A stretch of 64,000 bases of DNA from Thermococcus sp. (GCF_015521605.1 NZ_WANV01000030.1:62001-126000), one strand, 5' to 3'. Positions 16,995-27,165 are shown, counted from the first letter of the stretch. Made by a program: numbers and translations. The notes: a model not told the origin generated them from the sequence alone.

Positions 16995-17729
16995 ATGGAG
17001 ATGAACGTCATTGACCTCTTTCGGGAGGAATACCTTCCCGGTTCCACCGTCAGCATTATCTACGACGCCTATTCTTCCGCGTGGAAGATACCCTTCCTTC
17101 TTCTCAGGCATGCGGTTGAGAACGGTCATGTTGGGATAATCTCCAACTATGTGGGCCCCATCAGGTCGTTCATAAGGAAAGCGAGCACAGTTGGCTTTGA
17201 CATGGAAAAGGCCCTTAGGAATGGCGATGTGGTGGTTATAGACCTCTTTGGAACGAGATACGGGTCAAGGGAGTCCATCCCAAACGTCTTCTACCTGGAC
17301 AAAGTAGAGCCGGAGACCCTCAATCCAAAGATAGACCGCATATACAACATCTACCTGAGGGAACTCGTTCAGGACAGGCCGGTTTTTCGCTTGGTTTACA
17401 CTCTGGATGGTGTTTCGTTGCTTCTCGGGGAGGACAGTACTCTGAAGCTCCTCAACCAGACCCTCGCGTCCAGAACCCGCCAGCTTCCCGACTCAATACT
17501 GGTGCTGGCCCTCAACAGGGACGTCGTCTCGACCCGATTTGTGGCGTGGGTCTCGGGGATAAGCGACTACGTAATCCTTGCCAAGTCATGGCTGGAAGAA
17601 ACGGGGCTCAAGGAGGCACTGTATCTGATATCCGCGCCTTACGAGGACTTTGAGCCGGAGATGTACTCATTCCGCGTTACAAAGGGAAAGGGAATGGAAA
17701 AGCTGAGGGTAAGAAAAATCAGCCCCTGA
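16995..17729 (+). CDS. DUF257-like degenerate KaiC/RadA-fold protein
   Basis: A 244-residue soluble protein of a family I associate with Thermococcales only. The pattern of strands resembles RecA-fold ATPases ([42 protein letters not shown]) but no Walker A GxxxxGKT is present, so it is probably an inactive relative. The start at 16995 follows GGGGAAGGCGG. Its 3' end overlaps thrS (convergent) by 11 bases. Confidence 0.6.
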   Translation: MEMNVIDLFREEYLPGSTVSIIYDAYSSAWKIPFLLLRHAVENGHVGIISNYVGPIRSFIRKASTVGFDMEKALRNGDVVVIDLFGTRYGSRESIPNVFYLDKVEPETLNPKIDRIYNIYLRELVQDRPVFRLVYTLDGVSLLLGEDSTLKLLNQTLASRTRQLPDSILVLALNRDVVSTRFVAWVSGISDYVILAKSWLEETGLKEALYLISAPYEDFEPEMYSFRVTKGKGMEKLRVRKISP

Positions 17730-19596
17730 ACTTGGGCCTCTTTGACAGGAGAAGTGGAAGGGGCCTCGGCTTGTACGGGAATCCCTCGGTCTGGCTCCTT
17801 ATCTCCCTTATTAGGTCTTCGAGCTGCATCTCGACTTGCTTCCCGTCGCTCCTTCTTCTGACGGTTATCGTGTTCTGCTCCTTCTCGTTCCTGCCGACGA
17901 CGATGACGTACGGTATCCACTCCTTCTCCGCCTTCCTTATCTTCTTGTTGAGCCTGTCTCCGGTGTCGTCAACGTCGACACGAATCTTCGCACCCTCTAA
18001 CTTTCCTGCAACGTAGAGCGCGTAGTCGAGAACCTCGTCGCTGACCGGGATTACCCTTACCTGTATCGGACTGAGCCAGAGCGGGAACATTGGCTTTACG
18101 CCCTTGGCCTGCAGTTTGGCCTGCTTCTCAAGGACAGCGTACATGACGCGCTCAATTGCCCCGCTCGGAGAGCAGTGGAGTATGAGCGGGTATCTCTCCC
18201 TGCCTTCCTCGTCGTAGTAGGTTATTCCAAAGCGCTCGGCGTTCTCGACGTCGATCTGGACGGTGCTGAGCGCTGCCGCCTTGTCGAGGTTGTCCACAAA
18301 GTTGAACTCGAACTTGAGGATGAAGTAGAAGAACCTCTGCTTCCACATTTCTATGAGGACGGGCTTGCCTATAATCCTGGCCAGCTCAACCACGAAGTCC
18401 CTGTTCTCGTTCCAGAAGTCCTCCGTAAAGCGTATGGCAACCTCGTAGTCGTCCGGGGTAAGGCCAACGCCGCGGAGAACCTCCATGCTGAGCTTGTACT
18501 GCTTCTTGAACTCGTCCATGGCCTGCTTGAGGTCTTTAGCTACCGTGTGCATATCGGGCATCGTGAAGGCCCTGAGCCTCCTGAGACCTGAAAGTTCACC
18601 GCTCTTCTCTCTCCTGAAGGAGTAGCGGGTAAGCTCGTACATCCTGAGCGGTAAGTGCCTGTAGCTTATCGTGGCGTCCTTCTTGATGAGGAACTGGCCG
18701 AAGCACGCAGCAAAGCGGAGGAAGAACTTCTTGTCCCCGCTCTTGACGACGTACTGTCTGGCCGGGAAGCGGTTGAGGTATTTCTCAAGTGCCGGGTGCT
18801 CGAAGTCGTACATAATCGGGGTCTCGACTTCCATGGCACCGTACTCGACGACCTTCTCGGTGACGTACTGTTCGAGCAGTCCCTTGATGAGCCTGCCCTT
18901 CGGATAGTACCTGAGGTTTCCGGGGTCGCTTCCGGGCTCGTAGTCGACCAGCTCGTGGTCGAGCATTATCCTGACGTGAGGAGGCTCCCTGTCGGCTATC
19001 CTGCTCTTGCTTATCTCGTAGTTGGCGAACTTCCTGAGGTTCTCGTGCCCGGTGAAGTCGAACTTGTCGACCTCGATGAGCTCCCCCTCTGGAGTGAGTA
19101 TGTACCAGTAGCTTACAAGTTCCTCCTCCCTCTTTAGGGCCTCCGGAACTTCCTCTGCCTTTACCTCCCCAGTTGGAACTATCGTCCTGCTTAGCTCAGC
19201 GAGCGGGTGTCCCTTGCAGCTCAGCTTGAATGCCTTGTAGTAGCCGAAGGGGGCGCGCTTGACCTCGAAGCCCTCCTCCTTAAGATTCTCCTCGATCTTT
19301 CTGAGGACTTCAAGGGCCACGTCCGGCTTTGCCAGCTCGCTGCTGAGGTGCGCGAAGGGATATACAAAGACCCTGCTGACCTTGATCTGGCCGGCGACGT
19401 CTTTAATCTCGGTGAGAGCCTTTTCAACGACCTCTTCCGGGTTGGTTTCGTCGGCCTTCTCAACGCTTATGAATACAGCCAGAACCTCGTCGAGTCTGCC
19501 TTTCTTATCCTCACTTTTTATCGGCTCGGGATTCTTAAGGGCCTTGTCTTTCACCTCGTATTCCAAATAGTCGCTGTGTATCAGAAGCATTCTCAT
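17719..19596 (-). CDS. thrS: Threonyl-tRNA synthetase, archaeal type
   Basis: A 625-residue class II synthetase. Residues 1-145 form the archaea-specific editing domain ([15 protein letters not shown] start), which removes mischarged serine. The catalytic core carries motif 2 ([20 protein letters not shown]) and motif 3, and the C-terminal anticodon-binding domain begins near [15 protein letters not shown]. The start at 19596 follows GGTGGT. A shared TTTATAAA at about 19650 lies at the right distance to act as its TATA box. Confidence 0.96.
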   Translation of the reverse strand: MRMLLIHSDYLEYEVKDKALKNPEPIKSEDKKGRLDEVLAVFISVEKADETNPEEVVEKALTEIKDVAGQIKVSRVFVYPFAHLSSELAKPDVALEVLRKIEENLKEEGFEVKRAPFGYYKAFKLSCKGHPLAELSRTIVPTGEVKAEEVPEALKREEELVSYWYILTPEGELIEVDKFDFTGHENLRKFANYEISKSRIADREPPHVRIMLDHELVDYEPGSDPGNLRYYPKGRLIKGLLEQYVTEKVVEYGAMEVETPIMYDFEHPALEKYLNRFPARQYVVKSGDKKFFLRFAACFGQFLIKKDATISYRHLPLRMYELTRYSFRREKSGELSGLRRLRAFTMPDMHTVAKDLKQAMDEFKKQYKLSMEVLRGVGLTPDDYEVAIRFTEDFWNENRDFVVELARIIGKPVLIEMWKQRFFYFILKFEFNFVDNLDKAAALSTVQIDVENAERFGITYYDEEGRERYPLILHCSPSGAIERVMYAVLEKQAKLQAKGVKPMFPLWLSPIQVRVIPVSDEVLDYALYVAGKLEGAKIRVDVDDTGDRLNKKIRKAEKEWIPYVIVVGRNEKEQNTITVRRRSDGKQVEMQLEDLIREIRSQTEGFPYKPRPLPLLLSKRPKFRG

Positions 19597-19717
19597 CCTT
19601 AACCACCACCATAGGCTCAATAGGAATTACTAAAACTTTTCCCCCGTCCTTTATAAATTCTCCCCAGATGGCAAAGGCTTAAAAAATCCTCGCGGGAACT
19701 TCCATGGAGGTGGAAGA

Positions 19718-20305
19718 ATGGATGAAAAGAAAGGCGTGAAAAACGGCGACCTGGTTCTTCCGGGAGACTATCTCGGGGTTATCGAGGAGTACTTTCCCGG
19801 TGAGGGCGTTAAGGAGGATAACGGGGAACTCTATGCCATCAGGGCAGGTAGGGTGAAGATAGATCAGGACAGGATGGAAATCAGCGTTGAACCCGTGACC
19901 GACACACCGCCCCTTCCGCAGGTTGGAGACATAGTCATAGCCAAGGTCATAGAGGTCAAGCCCCAGGCGGCAATAGTCCAGCTCGTTAAAATAGAGGGGA
20001 GGAACGACAGGGAGATAGCCACATCAAAGCTCGCCGGAATCCACATCTCCCAGGTGAGGGAGGGCTACGTGGAGGGAATGTCCAACGAATTCAAGATCGG
20101 CGACATCTTAAGGGCCAGGGTTATAGCAAACGAGAAGAGCCCCATACAGCTCTCCACCAAGGGCCATGACCTGGGCGTTATCTATGCCCTCTGTTCCAGG
20201 TGCAGGGCACCTTTAGTCCGGCGCGGTGACAGGCTCATCTGCCCCCGTTGCGGTCACGTTGAGACGAGGAAGCTGTCTTCCTTCTACAGAAAACTGAAGG
20301 TGTAA
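19718..20305 (+). CDS. csl4: Exosome subunit Csl4
   Basis: A 195-residue RNA-binding cap subunit of the archaeal exosome. It has the N-terminal domain (VLPGDYLGVIEEYFPGEGV), a central S1 domain (PQVGDIVIAKVIEVKPQAAI) and a C-terminal zinc ribbon (ALCSRCRAPLVRRGDRLICP then RCG). It recruits substrates to the Rrp41/42 ring. First gene of a tight cluster with a DUF2067 gene and rpoL. Confidence 0.95.
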   Translation: MDEKKGVKNGDLVLPGDYLGVIEEYFPGEGVKEDNGELYAIRAGRVKIDQDRMEISVEPVTDTPPLPQVGDIVIAKVIEVKPQAAIVQLVKIEGRNDREIATSKLAGIHISQVREGYVEGMSNEFKIGDILRARVIANEKSPIQLSTKGHDLGVIYALCSRCRAPLVRRGDRLICPRCGHVETRKLSSFYRKLKV

Positions 20306-20307
20306 GC

Positions 20308-20940
20308 ATGGCGAGGGCGAAGAAGGTAATAACCATCCACGTCCGCGACGACAGGGAAAAGCAGGAGTTCCTCAGGGAGCTCCAGAGGCTTCGCCTTCCG
20401 GCGTTCATTTACGTCCATGCCAAGCTCAATGACCTCAAGATAAACGTCCAGGGAACGAAGGACGACATCAGGGAGGCGATCCGCAAGATAAGGGAGATAC
20501 ACAGCCGCGTCAGGGCAAAACTGTACCCAGACAGGCGCGGCCTCTACCGCTACACGATAGACGACCTCCTGAGGGAAGTCGGGGCGAGCGTCTCGACTCC
20601 AATCCTCGTAAAGACCCTGGAACTGCTCGGCGAAACAGTTGAACTGAAGGAAGGCGTGCTGATAACGTCCATGCCGTGGGAAGAGTTGGTTTCCCTGACC
20701 GGAACCCTGGGGGAGTACCTCTCGGACATCTCCCTCCAGACCACCAGACAGATAAGGGAGGTCATCCTACCCGTGGCGGTTCTCAAAAACCTCGACCCCA
20801 TGGAGGTCATAGACCTGCTCATTGAGCTCAACCTTGCCGAGTGGAAGGAGGATAAGTTTAAATACGAACTGGTGAAGAACAAGGAGCAGGCGCTGGAGAT
20901 ACTGCTCAAGCACTTAGAGGGTGAGGAAAATGAAGATTGA
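20308..20940 (+). CDS. DUF2067 protein in the csl4-rpoL cluster
   Basis: A 210-residue archaeal protein of unknown function. The N-terminal 75 residues look like a small alpha/beta RNA-binding domain ([40 protein letters not shown]); the rest is helical. It lies 2 bases after csl4 and overlaps rpoL by 11 bases, so it is co-expressed with RNA degradation and transcription genes, which makes an RNA-related role plausible. Confidence 0.8.
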   Translation: MARAKKVITIHVRDDREKQEFLRELQRLRLPAFIYVHAKLNDLKINVQGTKDDIREAIRKIREIHSRVRAKLYPDRRGLYRYTIDDLLREVGASVSTPILVKTLELLGETVELKEGVLITSMPWEELVSLTGTLGEYLSDISLQTTRQIREVILPVAVLKNLDPMEVIDLLIELNLAEWKEDKFKYELVKNKEQALEILLKHLEGEENED

Positions 20941-21217
20941 GGTCATCAAGCGTGAGGAAAACGTCCTTGAGTTCTACCTTGAGGGGGAGGATCACACCTT
21001 CGCCAACCTGCTCAACGAGGTGCTCCACGAGAACAAGCACGTGACCTTCGCGGGCTACACCATCGAGCACCCGGTGCTCATGGCCAGGAAGCCGAAGTTC
21101 AGGATCGTCACCGACGGCAAGGTAACGCCGGAGAAGGCCCTTGAGGAGGCGGCCCAAAAGATATTCGACAGGGCCAGGGCGGTTCTGGATGCCTGGAAGG
21201 CCGCCATAAGTGAGTGA
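20930..21217 (+). CDS. rpoL: RNA polymerase subunit L (Rpo11)
   Basis: A 95-residue subunit that pairs with RpoD (Rpo3) to nucleate polymerase assembly, equivalent to the eukaryotic Rpb11. The fold signature is [20 protein letters not shown] followed by [10 protein letters not shown]. The ATG at 20930 follows GGTGAGGAAA; the three-codon longer frame is unlikely. Confidence 0.96.
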   Translation: MKIEVIKREENVLEFYLEGEDHTFANLLNEVLHENKHVTFAGYTIEHPVLMARKPKFRIVTDGKVTPEKALEEAAQKIFDRARAVLDAWKAAISE

Positions 21218-21314
21218 GCCCCTTCTCCCCTTTTCCGTTCCCCACCCAAACCCTTAAATGGCGAACTCTTCTAACTTCAAGTTGAAATCAAAGACCCCCT
21301 CAGGGGTGGAATAC

Positions 21315-22631
21315 TTGAAACGTTCGAGATACCTCCTGCTCTTAATCATCCTCTCCGGCCTGTCTCTGAGGCTTGCCCTTGCTCCGTATTCAGCCGGTAG
21401 CGACCTAGCCCAGTTCTACGGCTTCGCCGGAACCATGCTGGAAAAGAAGGCCTGTTTCTATGCCTATGCCGACGCAGCCGGCTTCTGGACTAAGGGCTGG
21501 CCCTACCCGTGGCCCTACGTCTACGGTCCGGTCATGGCATACCTGCTCGCCGCGGTCAGGTATCTCGTTGGGGGCTCGGTTAACGTCTTCTGGCGGGACG
21601 GGACTTACTACGTTTACATCGACCCTGCATGGGCGTTCTCAGTCAAACTGGTCTTCATCCTTGCAGATACGGCCGTGGCCCTTCTTCTGTATCTCCTAAT
21701 CCGGGAGAGAAGTCAAAAACTCGCCCTTCTCGGCACCGCCCTCTACTACCTCAATCCAATCACTATCCACGTCTCGGCAGTTTACGGAATGTTCGATGGT
21801 CTTGCGCTGGCTTTCTTTCTCCTTGGCCTTTACCTAACGCGCAGAGAGCGCCTCTCCTATGCCCTCTACGGATTTTCTCTGGCCGTCAAGCACACGCTGG
21901 TATTTCCCGCCATTCTCACCCTCTGGGATGCCCTCCTGAAGGGAAAGAAGGCAGTTCTACGCACTGCATTCCTTATCCTCGGCGGCGTCCTTCCCTTTAT
22001 CCCTCTGCTCGCCCTCTGCCCGTCGAGCCTGAAGGCGTTGCCGGATTTGCTCAGGGGGATGGGGGTTTCATACACTCTCCCCGTTTCCTACAGCATGAAC
22101 GGGGTTTCGAGCCTCATGACCTACCTTCACATGAGTGAGGGGAGGGATACGCTTTTCGTCCTCCAGCACTGGTACGTTCCGGCGGTCGTTCTCCTCTCAC
22201 TCGTGTTTATCAGGCACGCGTTTAAGGGAAACCTAGTTGCTTCCACGGCCCTTGCCTATTCCGTCTTCGTGGCCACCTACTGGCGCGTCAATCCACAGTA
22301 CCTCGCTCCACTGGTGGCATTTCTGATACTCCTCGCCGCCTTTGATAGGGGTATAGCGGGTATCGTCTCGCTGTTCACGGCGGTTTACGCCGGAATCTGG
22401 CCAATAATGCAGCCCTCGGCATTCTGGTTCCACGTTCACCTGGAGAACCCAAACTGGACGCTAGTCCACTTCGTTGACTCGCTTACGTTCAGGATATTCT
22501 CGGATGAGCCTTACGTTGCCTACAGCATCGGACTGACGCTCCTCCTTTACGCGGTGATACTGTCCGCCACGTTGCCCTATCTCAAAAACCTTAAAGCCTG
22601 GCTCTCGGAGAAGGGTTGGGTGAGAACTTGA
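21315..22631 (+). CDS. GT-C-like integral membrane glycosyltransferase
   Basis: A 438-residue protein with about ten membrane spans. The first luminal loop holds an acidic pair ([15 protein letters not shown]), in the place where GT-C enzymes such as dolichol-phosphate mannosyltransferases have their catalytic Asp, and a later [17 protein letters not shown] fits the same family. I prefer the TTG start at 21315, which follows CAGGGGTGG; the ATG at 21258 lies inside a TATA-like CTTAAATGG. Donor and acceptor unknown. Confidence 0.65.
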   Translation: MKRSRYLLLLIILSGLSLRLALAPYSAGSDLAQFYGFAGTMLEKKACFYAYADAAGFWTKGWPYPWPYVYGPVMAYLLAAVRYLVGGSVNVFWRDGTYYVYIDPAWAFSVKLVFILADTAVALLLYLLIRERSQKLALLGTALYYLNPITIHVSAVYGMFDGLALAFFLLGLYLTRRERLSYALYGFSLAVKHTLVFPAILTLWDALLKGKKAVLRTAFLILGGVLPFIPLLALCPSSLKALPDLLRGMGVSYTLPVSYSMNGVSSLMTYLHMSEGRDTLFVLQHWYVPAVVLLSLVFIRHAFKGNLVASTALAYSVFVATYWRVNPQYLAPLVAFLILLAAFDRGIAGIVSLFTAVYAGIWPIMQPSAFWFHVHLENPNWTLVHFVDSLTFRIFSDEPYVAYSIGLTLLLYAVILSATLPYLKNLKAWLSEKGWVRT

Positions 22632-23014
22632 GGTACGGGAAGGACTTCACCGACAAGGGTCTGGCAAAGTTCGGGGACTCACTGGTAAACTTCGTCTTCT
22701 CCCTTGCCCTGAGTGAGTATCTGGGCAGGCCCACGGGCGAGAGGGTCCCCAATGCGTCGCTGAGCATAGCGCTTGAGCTGGCAGGACTGAGGCATGTTAT
22801 CCCGCCGAGGACTGACAAGCACGGAAAGGGCGACGTAGCTGAGGCCATATTCGCCTACGCCTGGCTGGAGGGCAAAATAACTGTGGAGGAAGCCGCCAAG
22901 ATTTTGAGAGGAAACTTCACGGAAGACGTCACGCACTTCTCGCGGAGGAAGGAGGCGATAGGGAAAGCTTTCGCGGAGGTTTTCAGGGTAATAAAGGAGA
23001 GGCTGGATCTGTGA
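22628..23014 (+). CDS. RNase III-family protein
   Basis: A 128-residue single-domain protein with a [20 protein letters not shown] start and a [14 protein letters not shown] motif that recalls the two acidic signatures of RNase III/Mini-III nucleases. It has no dsRNA-binding domain. The TTG start at 22628 follows GGGTGAG and overlaps the upstream stop. It is the last typical chromosomal gene before the low-GC island. Activity is unproven. Confidence 0.65.
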   Translation: MRYGKDFTDKGLAKFGDSLVNFVFSLALSEYLGRPTGERVPNASLSIALELAGLRHVIPPRTDKHGKGDVAEAIFAYAWLEGKITVEEAAKILRGNFTEDVTHFSRRKEAIGKAFAEVFRVIKERLDL

Positions 23015-23042
23015 TGGAACGCCCGACTGGTAATTTACCCCG

Positions 23043-23519
23043 CTAATGACGTTTTTCTTTGAAGTCCCACGCCCTAAATATTGTTTTCGCTGGTTTGGCC
23101 TCCAGTTTTCGTCTCGTTGTTTCCAGGAGCAGTAATGTGGCTGTTGCAAATGCTATGTTCACAATGAACAGTTGTGGAGTTTCAAACGTGCTTAACGCCA
23201 GCAGTGGAATTGCGATTTCGAAAGTCCTGTACAAGATCCCGCTCCATCTTAGAATCTGGTCAAATTGGAGGAAAACCCTGTAGGCGACGTATGTAACTCC
23301 AACCCCTACCAGAAGAATGCCCGGTTGCTCCGGCGGGTAATACGCCACCATTGCAAACCCTGAGATTGTTAGGCTCAGGATTGGAGCTGTCGCCAGTAGG
23401 ATTTTCTTCCTCCGAGAATCACCGGCCATATACTTGGCGGCTATCAGTATGGCTACTAAAAAGAGAGTAAAAAACCAGAGGATTTCAAGCACCAGTACAC
23501 CCCAGTCTCCACCGTTCAT
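23043..23519 (-). CDS. Multi-spanning membrane protein, candidate immunity protein (module 7)
   Basis: A 158-residue hydrophobic protein with about four to five membrane spans (LEILWFFTLFLVAILIAAKY, AIPLLALSTF) and a basic C-terminus. The start at 23519 follows GGGGGT, which belongs to the end of a degraded cassette. It is the last member of the array and faces the convergent RNase III-family gene. The role as immunity protein is inferred from its place after a toxin-like remnant. Confidence 0.6.
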   Translation of the reverse strand: MNGGDWGVLVLEILWFFTLFLVAILIAAKYMAGDSRRKKILLATAPILSLTISGFAMVAYYPPEQPGILLVGVGVTYVAYRVFLQFDQILRWSGILYRTFEIAIPLLALSTFETPQLFIVNIAFATATLLLLETTRRKLEAKPAKTIFRAWDFKEKRH

Positions 23520-23523
23520 ACGT

Positions 23524-23703
23524 TCAACCCCCAATGATATTATTGTTAGGTGTCTCTTGATCCTCAAGCAGTATGTGGTAGTGTGATATCCATGCCAGTT
23601 CTTTGACTCCTTTAACCGTTACTGTCTCAAGTATTCCGATTATCCCGGATTTAGCATCCGTGTGCTTCTCTCTTGTTCGTGAGCATATTTTCTCATCTAT
23701 GTT
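23524..23703 (-). pseudogene. C-terminal cassette remnant (module 7)
   Basis: An open frame of about 58 codons without a start codon lies between two membrane-protein genes: it reads SGIIGILETVTVKGVKELAW and ends NNNIIGG. It begins out of frame inside the 3' end of the upstream membrane gene and ends just before the next one, exactly as the intact cassettes do. It has lost everything upstream, so it is probably a decayed toxin tip. Confidence 0.45.
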
Positions 23704-24229
23704 CCCTCTCTATTCTATTAGAGTTCTGCAAGGCTTTAATTTCGCTCTGCAACCATAATGTACATATTCCATAAACTATGGCAATTGGAGTTCTGTATAG
23801 TACTATCAACAGGGCCGTTGGAATGTAGAGGAATAACAGACAAGATGGTCTTAGGCTCTTGCATTCATCCTTGAGATAGTACCAGAGGAGGAACCAGGTT
23901 AAAATACAAAAAGCTCCGTATCCAGGATATTCAAAGAGCAACGTTGCCGAAAAAACAAGAAATGGGATGGAAGCCAGAGCACCACTGTTTTCAATATCCC
24001 TTCTGGTTATGCCGATAAGGTGTCTCCTGATAGAGATTATGGCAGTCGCTAGCCATAGCATGGCTGAGGCTATAAGTGGCAAAAGGGCTTCTATCGAGTT
24101 TAATTGTGTTGCGATATATCCAGTAACCAACAAGATAACGAGACAAACACTAGCCTTCCTTGAAAATGCGATAGCAAGTAATGCGAGGACAATTCCCAAA
24201 AAGATAGAGACAGCGAGAGAGATTTCCAT
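23693..24229 (-). CDS. Multi-spanning membrane protein, candidate immunity protein (module 6)
   Basis: A 178-residue protein with about five to six membrane spans (MEISLAVSIFLGIVLALLAI at the start). A GGAGATGACAA ribosome binding site lies inside the cassette frame upstream. It follows the C-terminal cassette of module 6 and is taken as its partner by position. Confidence 0.6.
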   Translation of the reverse strand: MEISLAVSIFLGIVLALLAIAFSRKASVCLVILLVTGYIATQLNSIEALLPLIASAMLWLATAIISIRRHLIGITRRDIENSGALASIPFLVFSATLLFEYPGYGAFCILTWFLLWYYLKDECKSLRPSCLLFLYIPTALLIVLYRTPIAIVYGICTLWLQSEIKALQNSNRIEREHR

Positions 24230-25308
24230 TTGTCATCTCCCCACAATTGCATTGTTGTCATTTTCTGGGTGAATCCATCAACACCCCATTCAAAGGTCCA
24301 CTGGATCTCTGAGGCAGCTTTTCCGAGCTTGGGAAGGTTTGTTATTATAAATACTGTCCAACCTATGGGATTACTGCCCTCAGCAACAAGTTGTGCTGTG
24401 GATATTATCTTCCCCGCGGTTGACCCATAGTCTATTGCTTTGTCTGTTCCACTTCTCGTGTCCTTGTAAATTACCGTTATTATGTCTGAAACTGGGTAAC
24501 TTGGTTCACTGAATCTCACTTCAATTAAGTACGAGTGTCCGCTTAGTTTATTAATGTATGTCCTGTAAATGGGCTTTCCAAAGTAGTAGTTCGCTAGCTC
24601 ATCATCTATGTTAATGGTTATTGTCAGGTCCTCCTGCATGTTGGTTGGAGTCAGGGTCACAGTTTGCTCGTTAACTGTAACGCTGCTTGGCCCGTTCGGC
24701 CACACTTTCTTGCCTCCAAAGTCAATCTCTTCCAAGTTCAACGTAATCGTGTCAGCACTCTTTAGCTCAAAGTAAACAGTACAAGTGGTTGAACCGTCCA
24801 ATGGAACAACCGTAGGCTTGCATTCCATGCTTGCCTTAACTGGCCCGTCCTGCTTGACGTTGATTTTTGCGCTTGCCAGTGTCTTGCCCCCAACCTTTAA
24901 GTACAGGGTAGTGGTCTGAGCAATATTGTTGAAGTCCGTCCATTCACTCATTGTTTTGCCTGCGTAGATTTTTAGTGCTCCATCTTGTATTACATAACCG
25001 CAACCACTGCACCCATAATCTGTGTCCTTCTTTGGCCACCATTTTACTCCCGAATCATCGACTAACTCAATGTTGAATGGTCCCTGTGCACAGTTCGGAT
25101 CCAAGTTGGTGACAGTGATGTGGACACTTACACTTTCTCCTGCTTCAATCCACTCTGGATAAACCTCCAAGTGGCCCTCCAGAGGAACACCACTTAAACA
25201 AGTTGAAGTTGGGGGAGTAGAGACCGTTATCTCCCCGCTCCTCGGCGCTTCCAGTTTTCCGTCCTCCCGGACTTCTATTCTATAGTCGTGCTCTCCTGTC
25301 AGGGAAAT
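24100..25308 (-). pseudogene. Orphan C-terminal cassette (module 6), truncated at its 5' end
   Basis: The frame opens right after a TGA at 25309-25311 and has no good start codon; the first candidate is a TTG at 25170. It begins in the middle of a CARDB-like strand with repeat A (GEHDYRIEVREDGKLEAPRS), continues with a second beta domain (PEWIEAGESVSVHITVTNL), a cysteine-bearing region (YGCSGCGY) and a hydrophobic C-terminal stretch (VAEGSNPIGWTVFIITNLPK). The frame overruns the next gene by 130 bases, so the original stop is probably lost. No signal peptide. A silent cassette is the best reading. Confidence 0.6.
25225..25296 (-). repeat. Junction repeat A, copy 1
   Basis: One of three near-identical stretches that encode EDGKLEA(S/P)RSGEIxV in orphan cassettes (others at 26358-26416 and 29829-29901). 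The core CCAGTTTTCCGTC is identical in copies 1 and 2 and has one change in copy 3. Copies 1 and 3 also share CTATTCTATAGTCGTGCTCT. Confidence 0.75.
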
Positions 25309-25340
25309 TCACGTTAAGATAAACTACTCTAGAGTTCCAG

Positions 25341-25625
25341 CTACAACTCGTGGTTTTTATCTCCCTTTCCGTTCTGCAGTCTTCTCTCCAGTTCTTCTGG
25401 GGTCAAGTATTCAATCTTGTCTGAGTTGCCAATAATGTAAGGTTCCTTTGGAAATTTTTTACAGTTCTCAAAGTGTTTGATGTCACATAGAATCCACACC
25501 AGGAGTAAAGGCCATGAGGGCAGGAGGGCTAAAACTGCGCTCCAAACTATAGATTCAGTCAAGAAAAAAAGAGGAAGGAACACAATAATATACGCGAGAA
25601 AGAACTTCTTAAGATACTTACTCAT
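25341..25625 (-). CDS. Small membrane protein, candidate immunity protein (module 5)
   Basis: A 94-residue protein with two to three membrane spans in its N-terminal half (FFLAYIIVFLPLFFL and WSAVLALLPSWPLLLVWILC) and a charged cytoplasmic-looking tail. The start overlaps the stop of the module 5 cassette (ATGA), so the pair is translationally coupled. Confidence 0.62.
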   Translation of the reverse strand: MSKYLKKFFLAYIIVFLPLFFLTESIVWSAVLALLPSWPLLLVWILCDIKHFENCKKFPKEPYIIGNSDKIEYLTPEELERRLQNGKGDKNHEL

Positions 25626-26527
25626 GAGACATCACCCCCGTAACTCTTGTCTTCAATCAGATACTGACCGAGCATACCGACGAAACTACCAGTGGAGCCA
25701 CCTAACACGGTCTGCCCCATTCCTGTTACTGCCATGTCTCCAAAAATTGCAGGGGCAAGACACGATGCTCCATACATAGAGACTAATGTAAATGTAGGAG
25801 TTATGATAACATACTGTGTCCATTTCTTCTTCACGTATCCGTCGTATTTGACTGTGATGACCTCTTTCTCACTTTGTGTTAGTGTTTCTGTTGGTATAAA
25901 GTCTATTGCCTTGTATATTCTTAAGCTGATCGTATGGTTCTTGGGCAAAAATTGGATCCTTGTCGTGTTGTAACACACTCTACGCTGGCATACTGTCCCA
26001 CCGCTTTCCTCGACACTATGGACAAAGCTCAATGCAGTTGCTGATGGTCCGTACATAATCTGAGCCAGCCCATCACTGAACTTAACCTCGTACTTTATCG
26101 TCAAGCTGGAATTTCCTGATAGAATCCTTGTATTAAGCCAAAAGGTCTCGATGTCATCAATCACAACTCTTGGGGCTATTTGGATTCTTGGACCGTTATT
26201 CTTTATATTTACAGTGCAGAAAACTTTGTCTTTGTCAAGTCTCCATTCATACAGTCCAACTTCTTTTGGCATACAGGAAAAGCCTGTAATTTCCAAGTTT
26301 GTATTGTTTATGCTAGACTCATCCTTCTGAAAATCTTCAATGGAATTAACCTCTATACTCCCGCTCCTCGACGCTTCCAGTTTTCCGTCCTCCCAGACTT
26401 CTACTCGCCACTGGTGATAACCAGCTTTAGCACTTTCGGATCCTTGGATCTTCATTATAAGTAGAGAAGATGCAAAGGAGGGAGAGAACCCAGCAAGGAG
26501 ACTTTTCGCGAAGCTCACCTCTATCAC
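25622..26527 (-). CDS. Orphan C-terminal cassette (module 5)
   Basis: A 301-codon frame opened by a GTG, with an ATG at residue 25 as alternative. It carries repeat A (WEDGKLEASRSGSIEV) near residues 45-60, then beta-rich domains (VFCTVNIKNNGPRIQIAPRV), a CQRRVC pair that could form a disulphide, and a C-terminal glycine-rich hydrophobic segment (SCLAPAIFGDMAVTGMGQTV). No signal peptide. The N-terminal 35 residues do not look like the rest and are probably a shifted or decayed remainder of the preceding domain, so expression on its own is doubtful. Confidence 0.6.
   Translation of the reverse strand: MIEVSFAKSLLAGFSPSFASSLLIMKIQGSESAKAGYHQWRVEVWEDGKLEASRSGSIEVNSIEDFQKDESSINNTNLEITGFSCMPKEVGLYEWRLDKDKVFCTVNIKNNGPRIQIAPRVVIDDIETFWLNTRILSGNSSLTIKYEVKFSDGLAQIMYGPSATALSFVHSVEESGGTVCQRRVCYNTTRIQFLPKNHTISLRIYKAIDFIPTETLTQSEKEVITVKYDGYVKKKWTQYVIITPTFTLVSMYGASCLAPAIFGDMAVTGMGQTVLGGSTGSFVGMLGQYLIEDKSYGGDVS
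26358..26416 (-). repeat. Junction repeat A, copy 2
   Basis: Second copy of the cassette junction repeat. CCGCTCCTCG, CGCTTCCAGTTTTCCGTC and CTCCCAGACTTCTA are shared with copy 1 apart from single-base changes. Similarity stops soon after the motif, where the cassette sequences diverge. Confidence 0.72.
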
Positions 26528-26557
26528 CTCTGCAGTAGTCTCTTACTTTGTTTTTCT

Positions 26558-27079
26558 TCATTGCGATCCTTCTGCTTGCTTTGATCCGCGGATAGGTGTC
26601 CTCGCCTCCTCAAACATTAGGTAACCGCCGAATATCAGCATTACTGAGGCAATTGCCTCAATCCAATTGGAGGTGGAAACACCTTCTATGAGTGGATTTA
26701 AGGAAAAGAATCCTAAGAGAAGGATTCCGAAGTATTTAAGCCTTAAATCCGCGTCCGGGACTACGGACCATCTGCTGAGGCCGTAACGCATCAGTAGCAC
26801 AAAGCCAAAGAGGGCAAGTAGAATTATTAGGAGGAGAATTGCCCCAAGAGGCACCATAACGAAAGCACTGATAAATATTAGGATTAAATTTGCCAGGAGA
26901 ACAAGGTGGATTAACTTTGGGAATCGCTCTTTCTTGTGTAGTGCTCTCCATAGTATGGCTGTCCAAACATACACCACTGAAAGGCTTACACTGGCAAGCG
27001 TGATAGCTACGTCCATGCCTGCAGAGATGTATAGAAGGAAAAGAGATGCAAAATAAATAACGACACCTATCCACTTCAT
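26558..27079 (-). CDS. Multi-spanning membrane protein, candidate orphan immunity protein (module 4)
   Basis: A 173-residue protein with about five membrane spans (VVIYFASLFLLYISAG, LVLLANLILIFISAFVMVPL, GAILLLIILLALFGFVLLMR). A GGGGGGAT ribosome binding site precedes ATG 27079. The cassette that should precede it is reduced to a few codons after junction repeat B, so this looks like an immunity gene kept after its toxin was lost. Confidence 0.6.
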   Translation of the reverse strand: MKWIGVVIYFASLFLLYISAGMDVAITLASVSLSVVYVWTAILWRALHKKERFPKLIHLVLLANLILIFISAFVMVPLGAILLLIILLALFGFVLLMRYGLSRWSVVPDADLRLKYFGILLLGFFSLNPLIEGVSTSNWIEAIASVMLIFGGYLMFEEARTPIRGSKQAEGSQ

Positions 27080-27165
27080 GTGAATCCCCCCATTATGGCC
27101 TTCCTAGGACACCGTGCCATATAAGTCCGAACACTTGGAGGTCTCATTTCACTCCAGTAACTTCT
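27080..27165 (-). pseudogene. Cassette remnant after repeat B (module 4)
   Basis: Between two membrane-protein genes the reading WSEMRPPSVRTYMARCPRKA can be followed to a TGA that overlaps the next ATG. WSEMR is the conserved end of junction repeat B; almost nothing of a cassette follows. A one-base deletion in this repeat copy (GGAGAAGTTACTGG against GGAGAAGAACACTGG) puts it out of frame. It looks like a cassette deleted down to its junction. Confidence 0.45.

Noticed and set aside
18655-19137. 160-codon frame antisense to thrS
   Set aside because: Shadow of a highly conserved synthetase gene; no initiation signals.
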